From Streptomyces sp. ISL-12 (GTDB lineage Bacteria; Actinomycetota; Actinomycetes; Streptomycetales; Streptomycetaceae), in assembly GCF_018614415.1 (NCBI RefSeq), contig NZ_JAGGOO010000059.1:1-64000 (forward strand): a stretch of DNA of 64,000 nt, in the 5' to 3' direction. Within the stretch, counting starts at the first letter, position 1, and every line of letters starts with the position of its first letter. The translations under genes were made by a program, and so were the position numbers. The notes beneath the pieces are model-generated. The model saw only the letters and a program-made list of their open reading frames with translations, did no database searches and was not told the origin of the DNA. Shown in pieces: positions 15,691-24,192 of the stretch.

Positions 15691-17622
15691 TCAGCGGATC
15701 GTCAGGGTGATCTTGGAACCCTTCGGTGCCGTGTCGCCGCCCTCGACGGACTGGCTCTTGACGGTGTCGCCGAACAGGCCGAGCAGTCCGCGGTCCTCCT
15801 CGACCTCGAAGCCGGCGTCCTCCAGTTCCTGCCGCGCGTCGTCGACGTCGTCACCGACCACGTCCGGGACCTCGATCCGCTCCGGGCCCTTGGAGACCGT
15901 CAGCGTCACCGTGTCGCCCTCGGCGACCCGCTCGCCGTCGCCGGGCGACTGCCGCGCGACCTGGCCCGCGTCGTAGTCGTCGGAGTTCACCCGCTCCGTG
16001 GCGACCTCCACCTTCAGGCCGGCGTCCTCCAGTTCGGCGCGCGCGTCCGCCAGGTCGTCGCCGGTGACGTCCGGGACGTCCACCGCCCTGCCCTTGCTGA
16101 CGGTGAGGGCGACGGCCGATCCGGCGCGCACCGTGGTGCCCGCCCCGGGGTCGGTGGAGATCACGAAGCCCTCGGGGACGTCGTCGCTGAAGGCACGGGT
16201 GACCATGCCGGGCTCCAGTCCGTCCTCCTTCAGCACCGACTTGGCCCGGTCCAGGCGGTAGCCCTCCACATCGGCCAGCTCCACCGTCTTCGGCCCGTCG
16301 GAGACGGTGAACGACACCGAGTCGTTGTTCCGGATACGGGTGCCCGCCGCCGGGTCGGTGCTGATGACCGCGCCCCGCTCCACCGTGTCGCTGTACGCGT
16401 GCTCGATGTCGCCGACGTCCAGGCCGGACTTCTCCAGCCGGGCCTTGGCCTGTGCCTCGGTCTTCTCCAGCAGCGGCGGCACCTCGGTGAACTGTCCCGA
16501 GTTGATGTACCAGACGCCCGCGCCGACGCCGAGCGCCAGCAGGACGGCGACGACGATCGCCAGCGGGCCGCGTCGCAGACCGGGGCCGCGCCGCGGCGGG
16601 GGCGGCGGCGGGTCCAGTCTGCTGGTGCGGTCGTAGCCGTCCGCGGCAGGTGCCTCGTCCTCGTTCACCGGCAGCGGACGGATCATGGTCAGCGCGCGCG
16701 GGATCACGCTCGTACGGTCGTCGGCGTTGTCGTGCGCGCCGGACAGCGCCTGCGGCGGTACGGCGTCCAGCTGGGCGGCGGTGAGCGCCGCGCGCGCCTC
16801 GCGGGCCCGCGCGAGCAGCGCCACCGCGTCGTGCGGGCGGATCTCGGGGTTGCGCGCGGTCGCCGTGGCGACCAGGTCGTCCAGCTCGTACGCCAGGTCC
16901 GGCACGGCGGCGGACGGCGGCGGCACGTCCTCGTTGAGGTGCTGGTAGAGCACCTGGGCGGGGGAGTCCCCCTGGTGCGGCTTGGCGCCGGTCAGCATCT
17001 CGTACAGGACCACACCGCACGCGTAGACGTCGACGCGAGGGTCGGCGGTGCCGTGCTCGATCTGCTCGGGCGCCAGGTAGGAGACGGTGCCCAGGACGGC
17101 GCCGGTGGTGCTGGTGACCGTGTTGACGGCGCGGACCAGGCCGAAGTCGGCGACCTTGACCCGGCCGTCGTCCCCGATCAGCACGTTCTCCGGCTTCATG
17201 TCGCGGTGCACGAACCCCGCGCGGTGCGCGGCGCCGAGCGCGGCCAGTATCGGCTCCAGGATGTCCAGGGCGGCCCGGGGCCGCAGCGCCCCGCGCTCGC
17301 GCAGCACGTCCCGCAGGGTGCAGCCGGAGACGTACTCCATCGCCAGGTAGACGTAGCCCCCGTCGGTGCCCTGGTCGAAGACCTGGACGACGTTGGGGTG
17401 GGCGAGCCGGGCGACCGACTTGGCCTCGCGGATGAACCGCTCGACGAACGTGCCGTCGGCCGCCAGCGTCGGGTGCATCACCTTCAGCGCGAGCACACGG
17501 TCCAGGCGGGTGTCCACGGCCCGGTAGACCGTGGCCATCCCGCCGACCGCGATCCGCGCGTCGACGCGGTACCGGCCGTCGAGCTCCTGCCCGACCAGAG
17601 GGTCCTGAAGGGTCGTGTCCAC
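15691..17622 (-). CDS. Ser/Thr protein kinase with four PASTA domains
   Basis: This is a PknB-type receptor kinase of 643 residues. The kinase domain covers about 15-275: glycine loop RIAVGGMATVY, VAIK-type Lys in VLALKVM, catalytic HRDMKPEN and DFGLVRA, and activation loop ending GTVSYLAPEQ. A charged linker with RRGPGLRRGP leads to one membrane helix (about 352-370, LAIVVAVLLALGVGAGVWY). Four PASTA repeats follow (about 375-640), which in this family bind muropeptides or lipid II. The sensor part is thus outside the cell. Start is GTG 17622. As I recall this corresponds to S. coelicolor PkaF. Located near, but not within, the division cluster. Confidence 0.92.
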   Translation of the reverse strand: MDTTLQDPLVGQELDGRYRVDARIAVGGMATVYRAVDTRLDRVLALKVMHPTLAADGTFVERFIREAKSVARLAHPNVVQVFDQGTDGGYVYLAMEYVSGCTLRDVLRERGALRPRAALDILEPILAALGAAHRAGFVHRDMKPENVLIGDDGRVKVADFGLVRAVNTVTSTTGAVLGTVSYLAPEQIEHGTADPRVDVYACGVVLYEMLTGAKPHQGDSPAQVLYQHLNEDVPPPSAAVPDLAYELDDLVATATARNPEIRPHDAVALLARAREARAALTAAQLDAVPPQALSGAHDNADDRTSVIPRALTMIRPLPVNEDEAPAADGYDRTSRLDPPPPPPRRGPGLRRGPLAIVVAVLLALGVGAGVWYINSGQFTEVPPLLEKTEAQAKARLEKSGLDVGDIEHAYSDTVERGAVISTDPAAGTRIRNNDSVSFTVSDGPKTVELADVEGYRLDRAKSVLKEDGLEPGMVTRAFSDDVPEGFVISTDPGAGTTVRAGSAVALTVSKGRAVDVPDVTGDDLADARAELEDAGLKVEVATERVNSDDYDAGQVARQSPGDGERVAEGDTVTLTVSKGPERIEVPDVVGDDVDDARQELEDAGFEVEEDRGLLGLFGDTVKSQSVEGGDTAPKGSKITLTIR

Positions 17623-17746
17623 GCAGGTGAGTGTACGAGCCGTCGCTGACAGACGGCTGTGTACGACCGCCGCCCGGGCGCTACCGCGACCGACCTGTGA
17701 CGCACCCCACGCGGCGGCGGCCGGGCGGCCGCCGCCGCGCCCCGGG

Positions 17747-18541
17747 TCAGAACGCGGGCCGCTCCGGGTCCAGGGCGGCCATGCCGGACGTCGGGGAGGA
17801 GGCCTCGGCGAAGTGCCGGCGCGGGATGCGTCCCGCCCGCCGGGCCAGCCGGCCGGCCTCCACCGCGTGCCGCATCGCCTCCGCCATGAGGACCGGCTCC
17901 TGCGCCCGGGTCACCGCCGAGGCGAGCATCACACCCGCGCAGCCCAGCTCCATCGCCAGCGCCGCGTCCGACGCCGTACCGGCCCCGGCGTCCAGGATCA
18001 CCGGTACGCGCGCGTGTTCGACGATCAGCTGGAAGTTGTGCGGGTTGCGGATGCCGAGCCCGGAACCGATCGGCGAGCCCAGCGGCATGACCGCCGCGCA
18101 GCCGACGTCCTCCAGCTTCCGCGCCAGTACCGGGTCGTCGTTGGTGTACGGCAGCACCGTGAAGCCGTCGTCGACCAGGGTCTCGGCCGCGTCCAGCAGC
18201 TCGACCGGGTCCGGCAGCAGGGTGCGCTCGTCGGCGATGACCTCCAGCTTGACCAGGTCGGTGCCGAGGGCCTCGCGCGCCAGGCGGGCGGTCAGCACGG
18301 CCTCCCCGGCGGTGAAGCAGCCCGCCGTGTTGGGCAGCACCCGGATGCCGAGCCTCTCCAGCACCGACAGCACGGAGCCGTGCACGGACGGGTTCACGCG
18401 CCGCATGGCGACCGTCGTCAGCTCGGTCCCGGACGCCACCAGGGAGCGCTCCAGCACGTCCAGGCTGGGGGCCCCGCCGGTGCCCATGATCAGGCGGGAC
18501 GTGAAGGACGTACCGCCGAGGACGAAGGGATCGTCGGCCAT
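17747..18541 (-). CDS. thiG: Thiazole synthase
   Basis: ThiG builds the thiazole phosphate of thiamine from deoxyxylulose 5-phosphate, dehydroglycine and sulfur from ThiS thiocarboxylate. The 264-residue TIM barrel has LIMGTGGAPS at the N-terminus, the Schiff-base Lys in DLVKLEVIAD near residue 97, CAAVMPLGSPIGSG near 146-159 and DAGAGTASDAALAMELG near 185. ATG 18541 has GGAGG upstream and follows the thiS stop by only 5 bp, so it is third in the thiO-thiS-thiG operon under the TPP riboswitch. Confidence 0.95.
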   Translation of the reverse strand: MADDPFVLGGTSFTSRLIMGTGGAPSLDVLERSLVASGTELTTVAMRRVNPSVHGSVLSVLERLGIRVLPNTAGCFTAGEAVLTARLAREALGTDLVKLEVIADERTLLPDPVELLDAAETLVDDGFTVLPYTNDDPVLARKLEDVGCAAVMPLGSPIGSGLGIRNPHNFQLIVEHARVPVILDAGAGTASDAALAMELGCAGVMLASAVTRAQEPVLMAEAMRHAVEAGRLARRAGRIPRRHFAEASSPTSGMAALDPERPAF

Positions 18542-18546
18542 GGTTC

Positions 18547-18753
18547 TCAGCCTCCTTGCACGGCGGTGAGTACTTCGACGCGGTCGCCGTCGGACAGCGC
18601 GGTGTGCGACCACCGCGCGCGTGGGACGACGGTTTCGTTGAGGGCGGCGGCCACCCCGGACGGCGCCTCGGTGAGGGTCCGTACGAGGGTGTCGAGCGCC
18701 GTTCCGGGGGACACCTGGCGCGGCTCCCCGTTGACCGAGATGCTGATGCTCAT
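18547..18753 (-). CDS. thiS: Sulfur carrier protein ThiS
   Basis: A 68-residue ubiquitin-fold protein ending in Gly-Gly (LTAVQGG), the C-terminus that is converted to a thiocarboxylate and donates sulfur to ThiG. It starts SISISVNGEPRQV, typical of ThiS. Its ATG overlaps the thiO stop by 4 bp (ATGA) and thiG follows 5 bp later, so the three genes are tightly coupled. Confidence 0.95.
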   Translation of the reverse strand: MSISISVNGEPRQVSPGTALDTLVRTLTEAPSGVAAALNETVVPRARWSHTALSDGDRVEVLTAVQGG

Positions 18754-19973
18754 GCGGGCTGCTCCGTGGGTGCGGGGGCGGGCGCCTGGACGGGCGCCTG
18801 GGTGGTGCCGAACCGGCCGGGGGTGAAGGGGCGGGCCTCCTCGGGCAGCTCGCCGGTGGTCAGGACGTGCGCCATGACGTTGCCGGTGACCGGGGTGAGC
18901 AGCACGCCGTTGCGGAAGTGCCCGGTGGCCAGCAGCAGGCCGTCCAGGGCGGTCGGGCCGAGCAGCGGCGCGTTGTCCGGGGAGCCGGGGCGCAGGCCCG
19001 CGAGGGTCTCCGTCAGGGGCAGCTCGGTGATGCCCGGGACCAGCTCGTGGGCGTCGCGCAGCAGCTCGTAGACGCCGCCGGCGGTGACGGTCGTGTCCCA
19101 GCCCAGCTCCTCGCTGGTCGCGCCGACGACGAGTTCGCCGCTTTCGCGGGGCACCAGGTAGAGCGGGTTGCCGCGGACCACCGCGCGGACGGTGCGGTGG
19201 AGCAGGGGCGGCTGTCCCGGCGGCATCGTCAGCCGCAGCACCTGGCCCTTCACGGGCCGCACCGGCGGCAGCACGCCCTCCGGTACGCCCGCCAGACGGC
19301 CGCTGAGGCTGCCCGCGGCCAGGACGACCTGCCCGGCCGCCAGGGCGGTGCCGTCGGCCGTCACGAGGCCCGTGGCGCGGTCCCGGGCGACGGTGAGCCG
19401 CTCGGCCGTGGTCCGGTGGAAGCGCACGCCCGCCCGTTCGCAGGCGGTCAGCAGCGCCGCGGCCAGCCGCCGGGGGTCGATCTGGTGGTCGCCGTCCACC
19501 CGGAGCCCCCCGCGCACGCCCGGCGCGAGCATCGGCTCCAGGCGCCGGCAGTCACGCCCCGACAGCCACTCGGACTCCAGCCCCGACTGCCGCTGGAAGG
19601 CGTGCAGCTCCCGCAGGTGCGCCCGGTCGTCGGAGTCGAGCGCGACGGCCAGGGTGCCGCAGCGGCGGTAACCGAGGTCGTGCCCGGTGGCTTCGGACAG
19701 CTCCGCGGCGAAGGCGGGGTAGCGGCGGACCGAGGCGAGGTTCAGGGCGAGCAGGGTCTGCTCGCCGTAGTGCAGCTCGGTGACGGCGGCCAGCATCCCG
19801 GCCGCCACCCGGGCGGCCCCGCCGCCCGGCGCCGGGTCCACCACCGCCGTGACCAGCCCGCGCTGCGCGGCCCGCCAGGCGGTGACCAGGCCGATGATCC
19901 CGCCCCCGACGATCAGGACGTCGAACGCGTCGGATGCGTCGGATGCCTCGGACGCGGGTGACATGGGTGACAT
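18750..19973 (-). CDS. thiO: Glycine oxidase ThiO
   Basis: ThiO oxidises glycine to the imine used by ThiG in thiazole formation. The 407-residue flavoprotein has the FAD motif VLIVGGGIIGLVTAWRA near residues 19-35, the DAO-family ARVAAGMLAAVTE loop near 54-66, VRPVKGQVLRL near 236 and the C-terminal ATGHFRNGVLLTPVTG with substrate Arg near 365. The first 16 residues are a Ser/Asp/Ala-rich extension. The last ~25 are Pro/Ala/Gln-rich. It is the first gene of the thiOSG operon; the TPP riboswitch lies directly upstream. Confidence 0.93.
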   Translation of the reverse strand: MSPMSPASEASDASDAFDVLIVGGGIIGLVTAWRAAQRGLVTAVVDPAPGGGAARVAAGMLAAVTELHYGEQTLLALNLASVRRYPAFAAELSEATGHDLGYRRCGTLAVALDSDDRAHLRELHAFQRQSGLESEWLSGRDCRRLEPMLAPGVRGGLRVDGDHQIDPRRLAAALLTACERAGVRFHRTTAERLTVARDRATGLVTADGTALAAGQVVLAAGSLSGRLAGVPEGVLPPVRPVKGQVLRLTMPPGQPPLLHRTVRAVVRGNPLYLVPRESGELVVGATSEELGWDTTVTAGGVYELLRDAHELVPGITELPLTETLAGLRPGSPDNAPLLGPTALDGLLLATGHFRNGVLLTPVTGNVMAHVLTTGELPEEARPFTPGRFGTTQAPVQAPAPAPTEQPA

Positions 19974-19984
19974 AGGCGTCCAGC

Positions 19985-20080
19985 CCCTCCCTTCGCCGGC
20001 ATGACCCGGATCAGGTTCGTACGGTCGGAGGCCGCCAGCCTCCCTCTCAGCCCGGTGCGTCCGGGCTCCCGCGAGTGCCT
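19985..20080 (-). promoter_or_regulatory. TPP riboswitch (THI element) of thiOSG
   Basis: On the minus strand the conserved TPP aptamer strings occur in order: GGGAGCCCGGACGC, then GGGCTGAGAGGGAGGC, then GTACGAACCTGATCCGGG and TCATGCCGGCGAAGGG. The CUGAGA and ACCUGAUC-(x)-GG blocks are the pyrimidine and pyrophosphate sensor regions. The aptamer ends about 12 nt before the thiO ATG, leaving no room for a separate terminator, so control is probably at translation initiation. Confidence 0.95.
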
Positions 20081-20134
20081 TACGTTGGCCACCCTAACTG
20101 TTCGATGTCCGCCTCTGTAAGGGAGTGTCCGCCG

Positions 20135-20473
20135 GTGGCACGTTCGCTCGACGGTCTCGTGTTCGTCCCGGTCGCCGACCAGGCGCCCGGCCAGGTCGGC
20201 ACCCGGACCCGCTTCACCTACCACGAGCAGGACGGCGCCGTCTGGGCCGAGTACGCCGGCGGCGACGTCGTCCGCGGGCACCTGGTGGGGACGCGCGAGG
20301 GGGACCGGCTCGACTTCCGGTACGTGCAGCTCAGGACGGACGGCTCCACGGCCGGCGGGCACTGCGTGTCGGACGTCGTCGGCCTGCCGGACGGGCGGGT
20401 ACGGCTGGAGGAGAGCTGGGAGTGGGAGTCGGCGGAGGGCAGCGGGACCAGCGTGGTGGAACAGGTCCGGTGA
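20135..20473 (+). CDS. Small beta-rich conserved protein (often labelled N-acetylglutamate synthase)
   Basis: The 112-residue protein has a strand-rich pattern: DGLVFVPVAD, GTRTRFTYHEQDGAVWAEYAG, GDVVRGHLVGTREGD, FRYVQLRTDG, ESWEWES. It matches a widespread ~110-residue family that databases often call N-acetylglutamate synthase. It has no GNAT or amino-acid-kinase motif, so that name is unsupported; repeated strands suggest a small beta barrel. The GTG at 20135 has AGGGAG at 20120-20125 as ribosome site; the ATG at 20105 is an alternative. The role is unknown. Diverges from the thiamine operon. Confidence 0.72.
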   Translation: MARSLDGLVFVPVADQAPGQVGTRTRFTYHEQDGAVWAEYAGGDVVRGHLVGTREGDRLDFRYVQLRTDGSTAGGHCVSDVVGLPDGRVRLEESWEWESAEGSGTSVVEQVR

Positions 20474-20479
20474 CGGCCA

Positions 20480-20550
20480 GGGCCGGTGTGCGGCAGGTAT
20501 GGCAGGCGCTGGCGTGCGGCAGGTGTGCAGCAGGTGTGCAGCAGGTCACT
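20480..20550 (+). repeat. Short degenerate tandem repeat
   Basis: GTGTGCGGCAGGT, GCGTGCGGCAGGT and two copies of GTGTGCAGCAG follow each other between a stop codon and the next promoter. The unit is about 10-11 bp. No function is visible. Confidence 0.5.
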
Positions 20551-20561
20551 GAACGTGCCCC

Positions 20562-20598
20562 CTGACCGACAGTGAGTCAGGTGTCTAAGGTGATCAGG
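20562..20598 (+). promoter_or_regulatory. Leaderless promoter of the flavoprotein gene
   Basis: CTGACC (20562-20567), 18-bp spacer, TAAGGT (20586-20591), then 6 nt to the GTG start at 20598. Transcription would begin at or next to the start codon. No ribosome site is present. Confidence 0.55.
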
Positions 20599-21836
20599 TG
20601 AGCGAGCAGACGCAGGAGCGAGGCGGCTCCGCGCGGCGCGTGGTCGTCGTGGGCGCGGGCATGGCCGGCGTGCAGACGGCGGTCGCCCTGCGCGAACAGG
20701 GCTTCACCGGCACAGTGACACTGATCGGCGCCGAACCGCACCAGCCGTACGACCGGCCCCCGCTGTCCAAGGCCGTCCTGCTGGGCACCGCCGAGGGCTC
20801 CGCCTTCGACGTCGACTTCGAGGCGCTCGGCATCGAGCTGCGGCTCGGGCGGGAGGCGCTGGGCGTCCGACCCGGCGAGCACCTGCTGGACACCTCCGCG
20901 GGGCCGGTGCCGTACGACTCCCTCGTCCTCGCGACCGGCGCCGAGCCGCTGCGGCTGCCCGGCGCGGAGGACGTCCCCGACGTCCATCTGCTGCGCACCC
21001 TGGACGACGCCGAGCGGCTGCGCCCGGTGCTCGCCCGGCAGCACGACATCGTGGTCGTCGGCGCGGGCTGGATCGGCGCCGAGTTCGCCACCGCCGCGCG
21101 GGAGGCCGGGTGCGCGGTGACCGTCGTGGAGGCCGCCGACCGGCCGCTCGCCGGGGCGCTGCCCGCCGAGGTCGCCGCCCCGATGACCGACTGGTACGCC
21201 GACGCGGGAGCGGTGCTGCGCACCCACGCGCGCGTGAAGCGCGTCGAACCGGGCGCCGTGGTCCTCGACGACGGCACGCGCGTGCCCGCCGGCGCGGTCG
21301 TCGTCGGCATCGGCGCCCGGCCCGCCACCGCCTGGCTGGCCGGCTCCGGGATCGCCCTCGGCACCCACGGCGAGGTCCTGGCCGACGACCGCCTGCGCAC
21401 CTCCGTCCCCGACGTCCACGCGGTCGGCGACTGTGCCTCCTTCCCCTCCGGCCGGTACGGGGAGCGGCTGCTCGTGCACCACTGGGACAACGCCCTCCAG
21501 GGGCCGCGCACGGTGGCCGCCGACATCATCGGCGCCGCCACGGGGGAGCCGCCGCCGGTGTACGACCCGGTGCCGTACTTCTGGTCCGAGCAGTTCGGCC
21601 GCTTCGTCCAGTACGCGGGGCACCATCCGGCCGGCGACACCCTGGTCTGGCGCGGCGACCCCGCCGGGCCCGCCTGGACCGTCTGCTGGCTGCGCGCGGA
21701 CCGGCTCGTCGCGCTGCTGGCGGTGGGCCGGCCCCGGGACCTGGCCCAGGGCCGTCGGCTGATCGAGTCGGGCGCGGCACTGGACGCGCGGCTCCTGGCG
21801 GACCCGGCCAGGCCGCTGAAGTCGGCGGTGGCGTGA
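20598..21836 (+). CDS. FAD-dependent oxidoreductase, ferredoxin/rubredoxin reductase type
   Basis: The 412-residue flavoprotein has two dinucleotide folds: FAD motif VVVVGAGMAGVQTA near 15-28 with the PYDRPPLSK segment near 51, and NAD(P)H motif IVVVGAGWIGAEFA near 152-165. VHAVGDCASFP near 275 binds flavin. A C-terminal reductase domain follows (QYAGHHPAGDTLVWRGD). This architecture is that of ferredoxin reductases serving P450s or dioxygenases and of assimilatory nitrite-reductase-like NirB relatives. No ferredoxin or P450 gene is adjacent, so its partner is unknown. The GTG start at 20598 appears to be leaderless. Confidence 0.85.
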   Translation: MSEQTQERGGSARRVVVVGAGMAGVQTAVALREQGFTGTVTLIGAEPHQPYDRPPLSKAVLLGTAEGSAFDVDFEALGIELRLGREALGVRPGEHLLDTSAGPVPYDSLVLATGAEPLRLPGAEDVPDVHLLRTLDDAERLRPVLARQHDIVVVGAGWIGAEFATAAREAGCAVTVVEAADRPLAGALPAEVAAPMTDWYADAGAVLRTHARVKRVEPGAVVLDDGTRVPAGAVVVGIGARPATAWLAGSGIALGTHGEVLADDRLRTSVPDVHAVGDCASFPSGRYGERLLVHHWDNALQGPRTVAADIIGAATGEPPPVYDPVPYFWSEQFGRFVQYAGHHPAGDTLVWRGDPAGPAWTVCWLRADRLVALLAVGRPRDLAQGRRLIESGAALDARLLADPARPLKSAVA

Positions 21837-21947
21837 CGGGGGAGCGGGGTCGCGGGGCGAGGGATCACGGGGTGTGGTCTCGGCCCGTCCGCGCTGGTCG
21901 GAGGGGTCCGGCTTCCGCGTGTCAGTGGCAGATGGCAGGCTTGAGGG

Positions 21948-22313
21948 GTGACCGAGATTGACGCAAAGATCGATGCTCTCGTCCCTGCCTGGCTCACCCT
22001 TCCCGACATCGCCGAGATGCTCGACGTCGAGGTGACCCGGGTGCGGCAGCTGGTCAAGGACGGCCAGCTCATCGCCGTACGCCGCGGTGAGAACCGCGCG
22101 CTGCACGTCCCCGCGGCCTTCATCGACGGCGACAAGGTCGTCAAGGGCCTGTCCGGGACGCTGACGCTGCTGCGGGACGACGGCTTCACGGACGAGGAGA
22201 TGCTGGAGTGGCTCTTCACGCCGGACGACAGCCTGCCCGGCACGCCGGCGCAGGCACTCAGTGAGAATCGCGGTACGGAGGTGAAGCGCCGCGCCCAGGC
22301 GCTGGCGGTCTGA
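21948..22313 (+). CDS. Rv2175c-type DNA-binding protein
   Basis: A 121-residue protein with an N-terminal MerR/excisionase-like winged HTH (about 13-58: WLTLPDIAEMLDVEVTRVRQLVKDGQL) and a C-terminal helical part (LLRDDGFTDEEMLEWLF). It matches the actinobacterial family of M. tuberculosis Rv2175c, a DNA-binding substrate of the Ser/Thr kinase PknL. In Mycobacterium the homologue is adjacent to its kinase; here the nearest kinase, the PASTA one, is ~4 kb away. Start is GTG 21948. Target genes are not known. Confidence 0.82.
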   Translation: MTEIDAKIDALVPAWLTLPDIAEMLDVEVTRVRQLVKDGQLIAVRRGENRALHVPAAFIDGDKVVKGLSGTLTLLRDDGFTDEEMLEWLFTPDDSLPGTPAQALSENRGTEVKRRAQALAV

Positions 22314-22408
22314 CCTGCCCGCCTGGCCCCCTCCGGCGTGCGGGCCGCGTCCCGCACGCCGCCGGGCGGGGCTGACCCGGCCCGGCCGCCCCGCCCGAAC
22401 GGGGCGGC

Positions 22409-22446
22409 TCTCCATCCATCACCCACATCTCCATCCATCACCCACA
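22409..22446 (+). repeat. Perfect 19-bp tandem duplication upstream of thiE
   Basis: TCTCCATCCATCACCCACA occurs twice without a spacer (22409-22427 and 22428-22446), ending 17 bp before the thiE start. It is C/A-rich and includes the CATCCATCAC motif twice. It lies in the translation-initiation region of thiE. Confidence 0.85.
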
Positions 22447-22463
22447 CGGGGGACGCACCACCC

Positions 22464-23147
22464 ATGCCCGAAACCGCCGCCGTCACCGCCCGCGACCGCC
22501 TCGCCGACGCCCGCCTCTACCTCTGCACGGACGCCCGCAAGCGCCAGGGCGACCTGCCGGAGTTCCTGGACGCGGTGCTGGCCGGCGGCGTCGACATCGT
22601 GCAGCTGCGGGACAAGGGCATGGAGGCGGCGGAGGAACTGGAGCACCTCTCCGTGTTCGCCGAGGCATGCGCCCGGCACGGCAAGCTCCTCGCGGTCAAC
22701 GACCGGGCGGACGTCGCCCACGCCGCCCGCGCCGACGTACTCCACCTCGGCCAGGGCGACCTCCCGGTGCCCGCCGCCCGCGCGATCCTCGGGGACGACG
22801 TCCTCATCGGCCGCTCCACCCACGCCGAGTCCGAGGCCGCCGCCGCTGCCGCGCAGGACGGCGTGGACTACTTCTGCACCGGCCCCTGCTGGCCCACCCC
22901 CACCAAGCCCGGCCGCCACGCCCCCGGCCTGGACCTGGTCCGGTACGCCGCCTCCCTCCGCACCGACCGCCCCTGGTTCGCCATCGGCGGCATCGACCTG
23001 CGCAACCTGGACCAGGTCCTCGACGCGGGCGCCCGCCGGGCCGTAGTCGTCCGCGCGCTCACCGAGGCCGACGACCCGGGCGCGGCGGCGGCCGAGTTCG
23101 CCGAGCGGCTCAGGAGCGCCGCCGATGTCCAAGGGATGGACAAGTAG
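22464..23147 (+). CDS. thiE: Thiamine-phosphate synthase
   Basis: ThiE joins the pyrimidine pyrophosphate and thiazole phosphate to make thiamine phosphate. The 227-residue TIM barrel has VDIVQLRDKGME near residue 43, LLAVNDRADVAHAARADVLHLGQGD near 77-101, VLIGRSTHAE near 113 and the TGPCWPTPTKPG loop near 137-148, ending with WFAIGGIDLRN. Unlike thiOSG, no TPP aptamer is visible upstream. The ribosome site is weak; the 5' region is a 19-bp tandem duplication. It is 4 kb from thiOSG, in the opposite direction. Confidence 0.93.
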   Translation: MPETAAVTARDRLADARLYLCTDARKRQGDLPEFLDAVLAGGVDIVQLRDKGMEAAEELEHLSVFAEACARHGKLLAVNDRADVAHAARADVLHLGQGDLPVPAARAILGDDVLIGRSTHAESEAAAAAAQDGVDYFCTGPCWPTPTKPGRHAPGLDLVRYAASLRTDRPWFAIGGIDLRNLDQVLDAGARRAVVVRALTEADDPGAAAAEFAERLRSAADVQGMDK

Positions 23148-23177
23148 CCGACAATACGGACAATTCTTCGACTCCGG

Positions 23178-23213
23178 TTGGGTGACCGGGGACCCCTGGT
23201 TAACCTGCCGGTA
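23178..23213 (+). promoter_or_regulatory. Leaderless promoter of metF
   Basis: TTGGGT (23178-23183), 17-bp spacer, TAACCT (23201-23206) and then 6 nt to the ATG at 23213. Transcription should start at the ATG. No ribosome site is present. Confidence 0.55.
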
Positions 23214-24136
23214 TGGCCCTCGGAACGGCATCCACCAGGACTGATCACGCGCGCACCGTTCGCGACATGCTCGCGACCGGAAAGGCGACGTACTCGTTCG
23301 AGTTCTGGGCGCCCAAGACGGAGAAGGGCGAGCGCAACCTCTGGAACGCGCTCCGCAGGGTCGAGGCGGTGGCCCCCAGCTTCGTCTCCGTGACCTACGG
23401 CGCGGGCGGCTCCACCCGCGCCGGCACGGTGCGGGCGACCGAGCGGATCGCCTCCGACACCACGCTGACCCCGGTCGCGCACCTCACCGCCGTCAACCAC
23501 TCCGTCGCCGAACTGCGCAACATCATCGGGCAGTACGCCGACGCCGGCATCCGCAACATCCTCGCCGTGCGCGGCGACCCGCCCGGTGACCCGATGGGCG
23601 ACTGGGTGCCGCACCCCAAGGGCCTGACCTACGCCGCCGAACTCGTCGAACTCATCAAGGAGTCGGGCGACTTCTGCGTGGGCGTCGCCGCCTTCCCGGA
23701 GATGCACCCGCGCTCCGCCGACTGGGACGAGGACGTGACGCGCTTCGTCGACAAGTGCCGGGCCGGCGCCGACTACGCGATCACGCAGATGTTCTTCCAC
23801 CCCGAGTCCTATCTGAGACTGCGTGACAAGGTCGTCGCGGCGGGCTGCGAGACCCCCGTCATCCCCGAGGTCATGCCGGTGACCAGCGTGAAGATGCTGG
23901 AGAGGCTGCCGAAGCTCAGCAACGCCTCGTTCCCCGATGATCTGAAAGAACGGATCCTCACAGCAAAGGACGATCCGACCGCTGTACGCTCCATTGGCAT
24001 CGAGTTCGCCACGGAGTTCTGCGCGCGGCTACTGGCCGAAGGTGTGCCCGGGTTGCACTTCATCACGCTCAACAACTCCACGGCGACGCTGGAAATCTAC
24101 GAGAACCTGGGCCTGCACCGCTCACCGCGGGCCTAG
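23213..24136 (+). CDS. metF: Methylenetetrahydrofolate reductase
   Basis: MetF reduces methylene-THF to methyl-THF for methionine synthesis. The 307-residue FAD-containing TIM barrel has YSFEFWAPKTEKGERNLW near 27-44 (catalytic Glu), FVSVTYGAGGS near 57-67, NILAVRGDPPGD near 114-125, GVAAFPEMHPRS near 155-166 and YAITQMFFHPESY near 186-198. These are the core family motifs. The gene stands alone, transcribed from an apparently leaderless promoter. A membrane-protein gene follows after 56 bp on the same strand. Confidence 0.94.
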   Translation: MALGTASTRTDHARTVRDMLATGKATYSFEFWAPKTEKGERNLWNALRRVEAVAPSFVSVTYGAGGSTRAGTVRATERIASDTTLTPVAHLTAVNHSVAELRNIIGQYADAGIRNILAVRGDPPGDPMGDWVPHPKGLTYAAELVELIKESGDFCVGVAAFPEMHPRSADWDEDVTRFVDKCRAGADYAITQMFFHPESYLRLRDKVVAAGCETPVIPEVMPVTSVKMLERLPKLSNASFPDDLKERILTAKDDPTAVRSIGIEFATEFCARLLAEGVPGLHFITLNNSTATLEIYENLGLHRSPRA

Positions 24137-24192
24137 ACCGGCCGCACGTACATACGACACACTGCGTAGCGGTCACTGGGAGAGGGGCGTAC

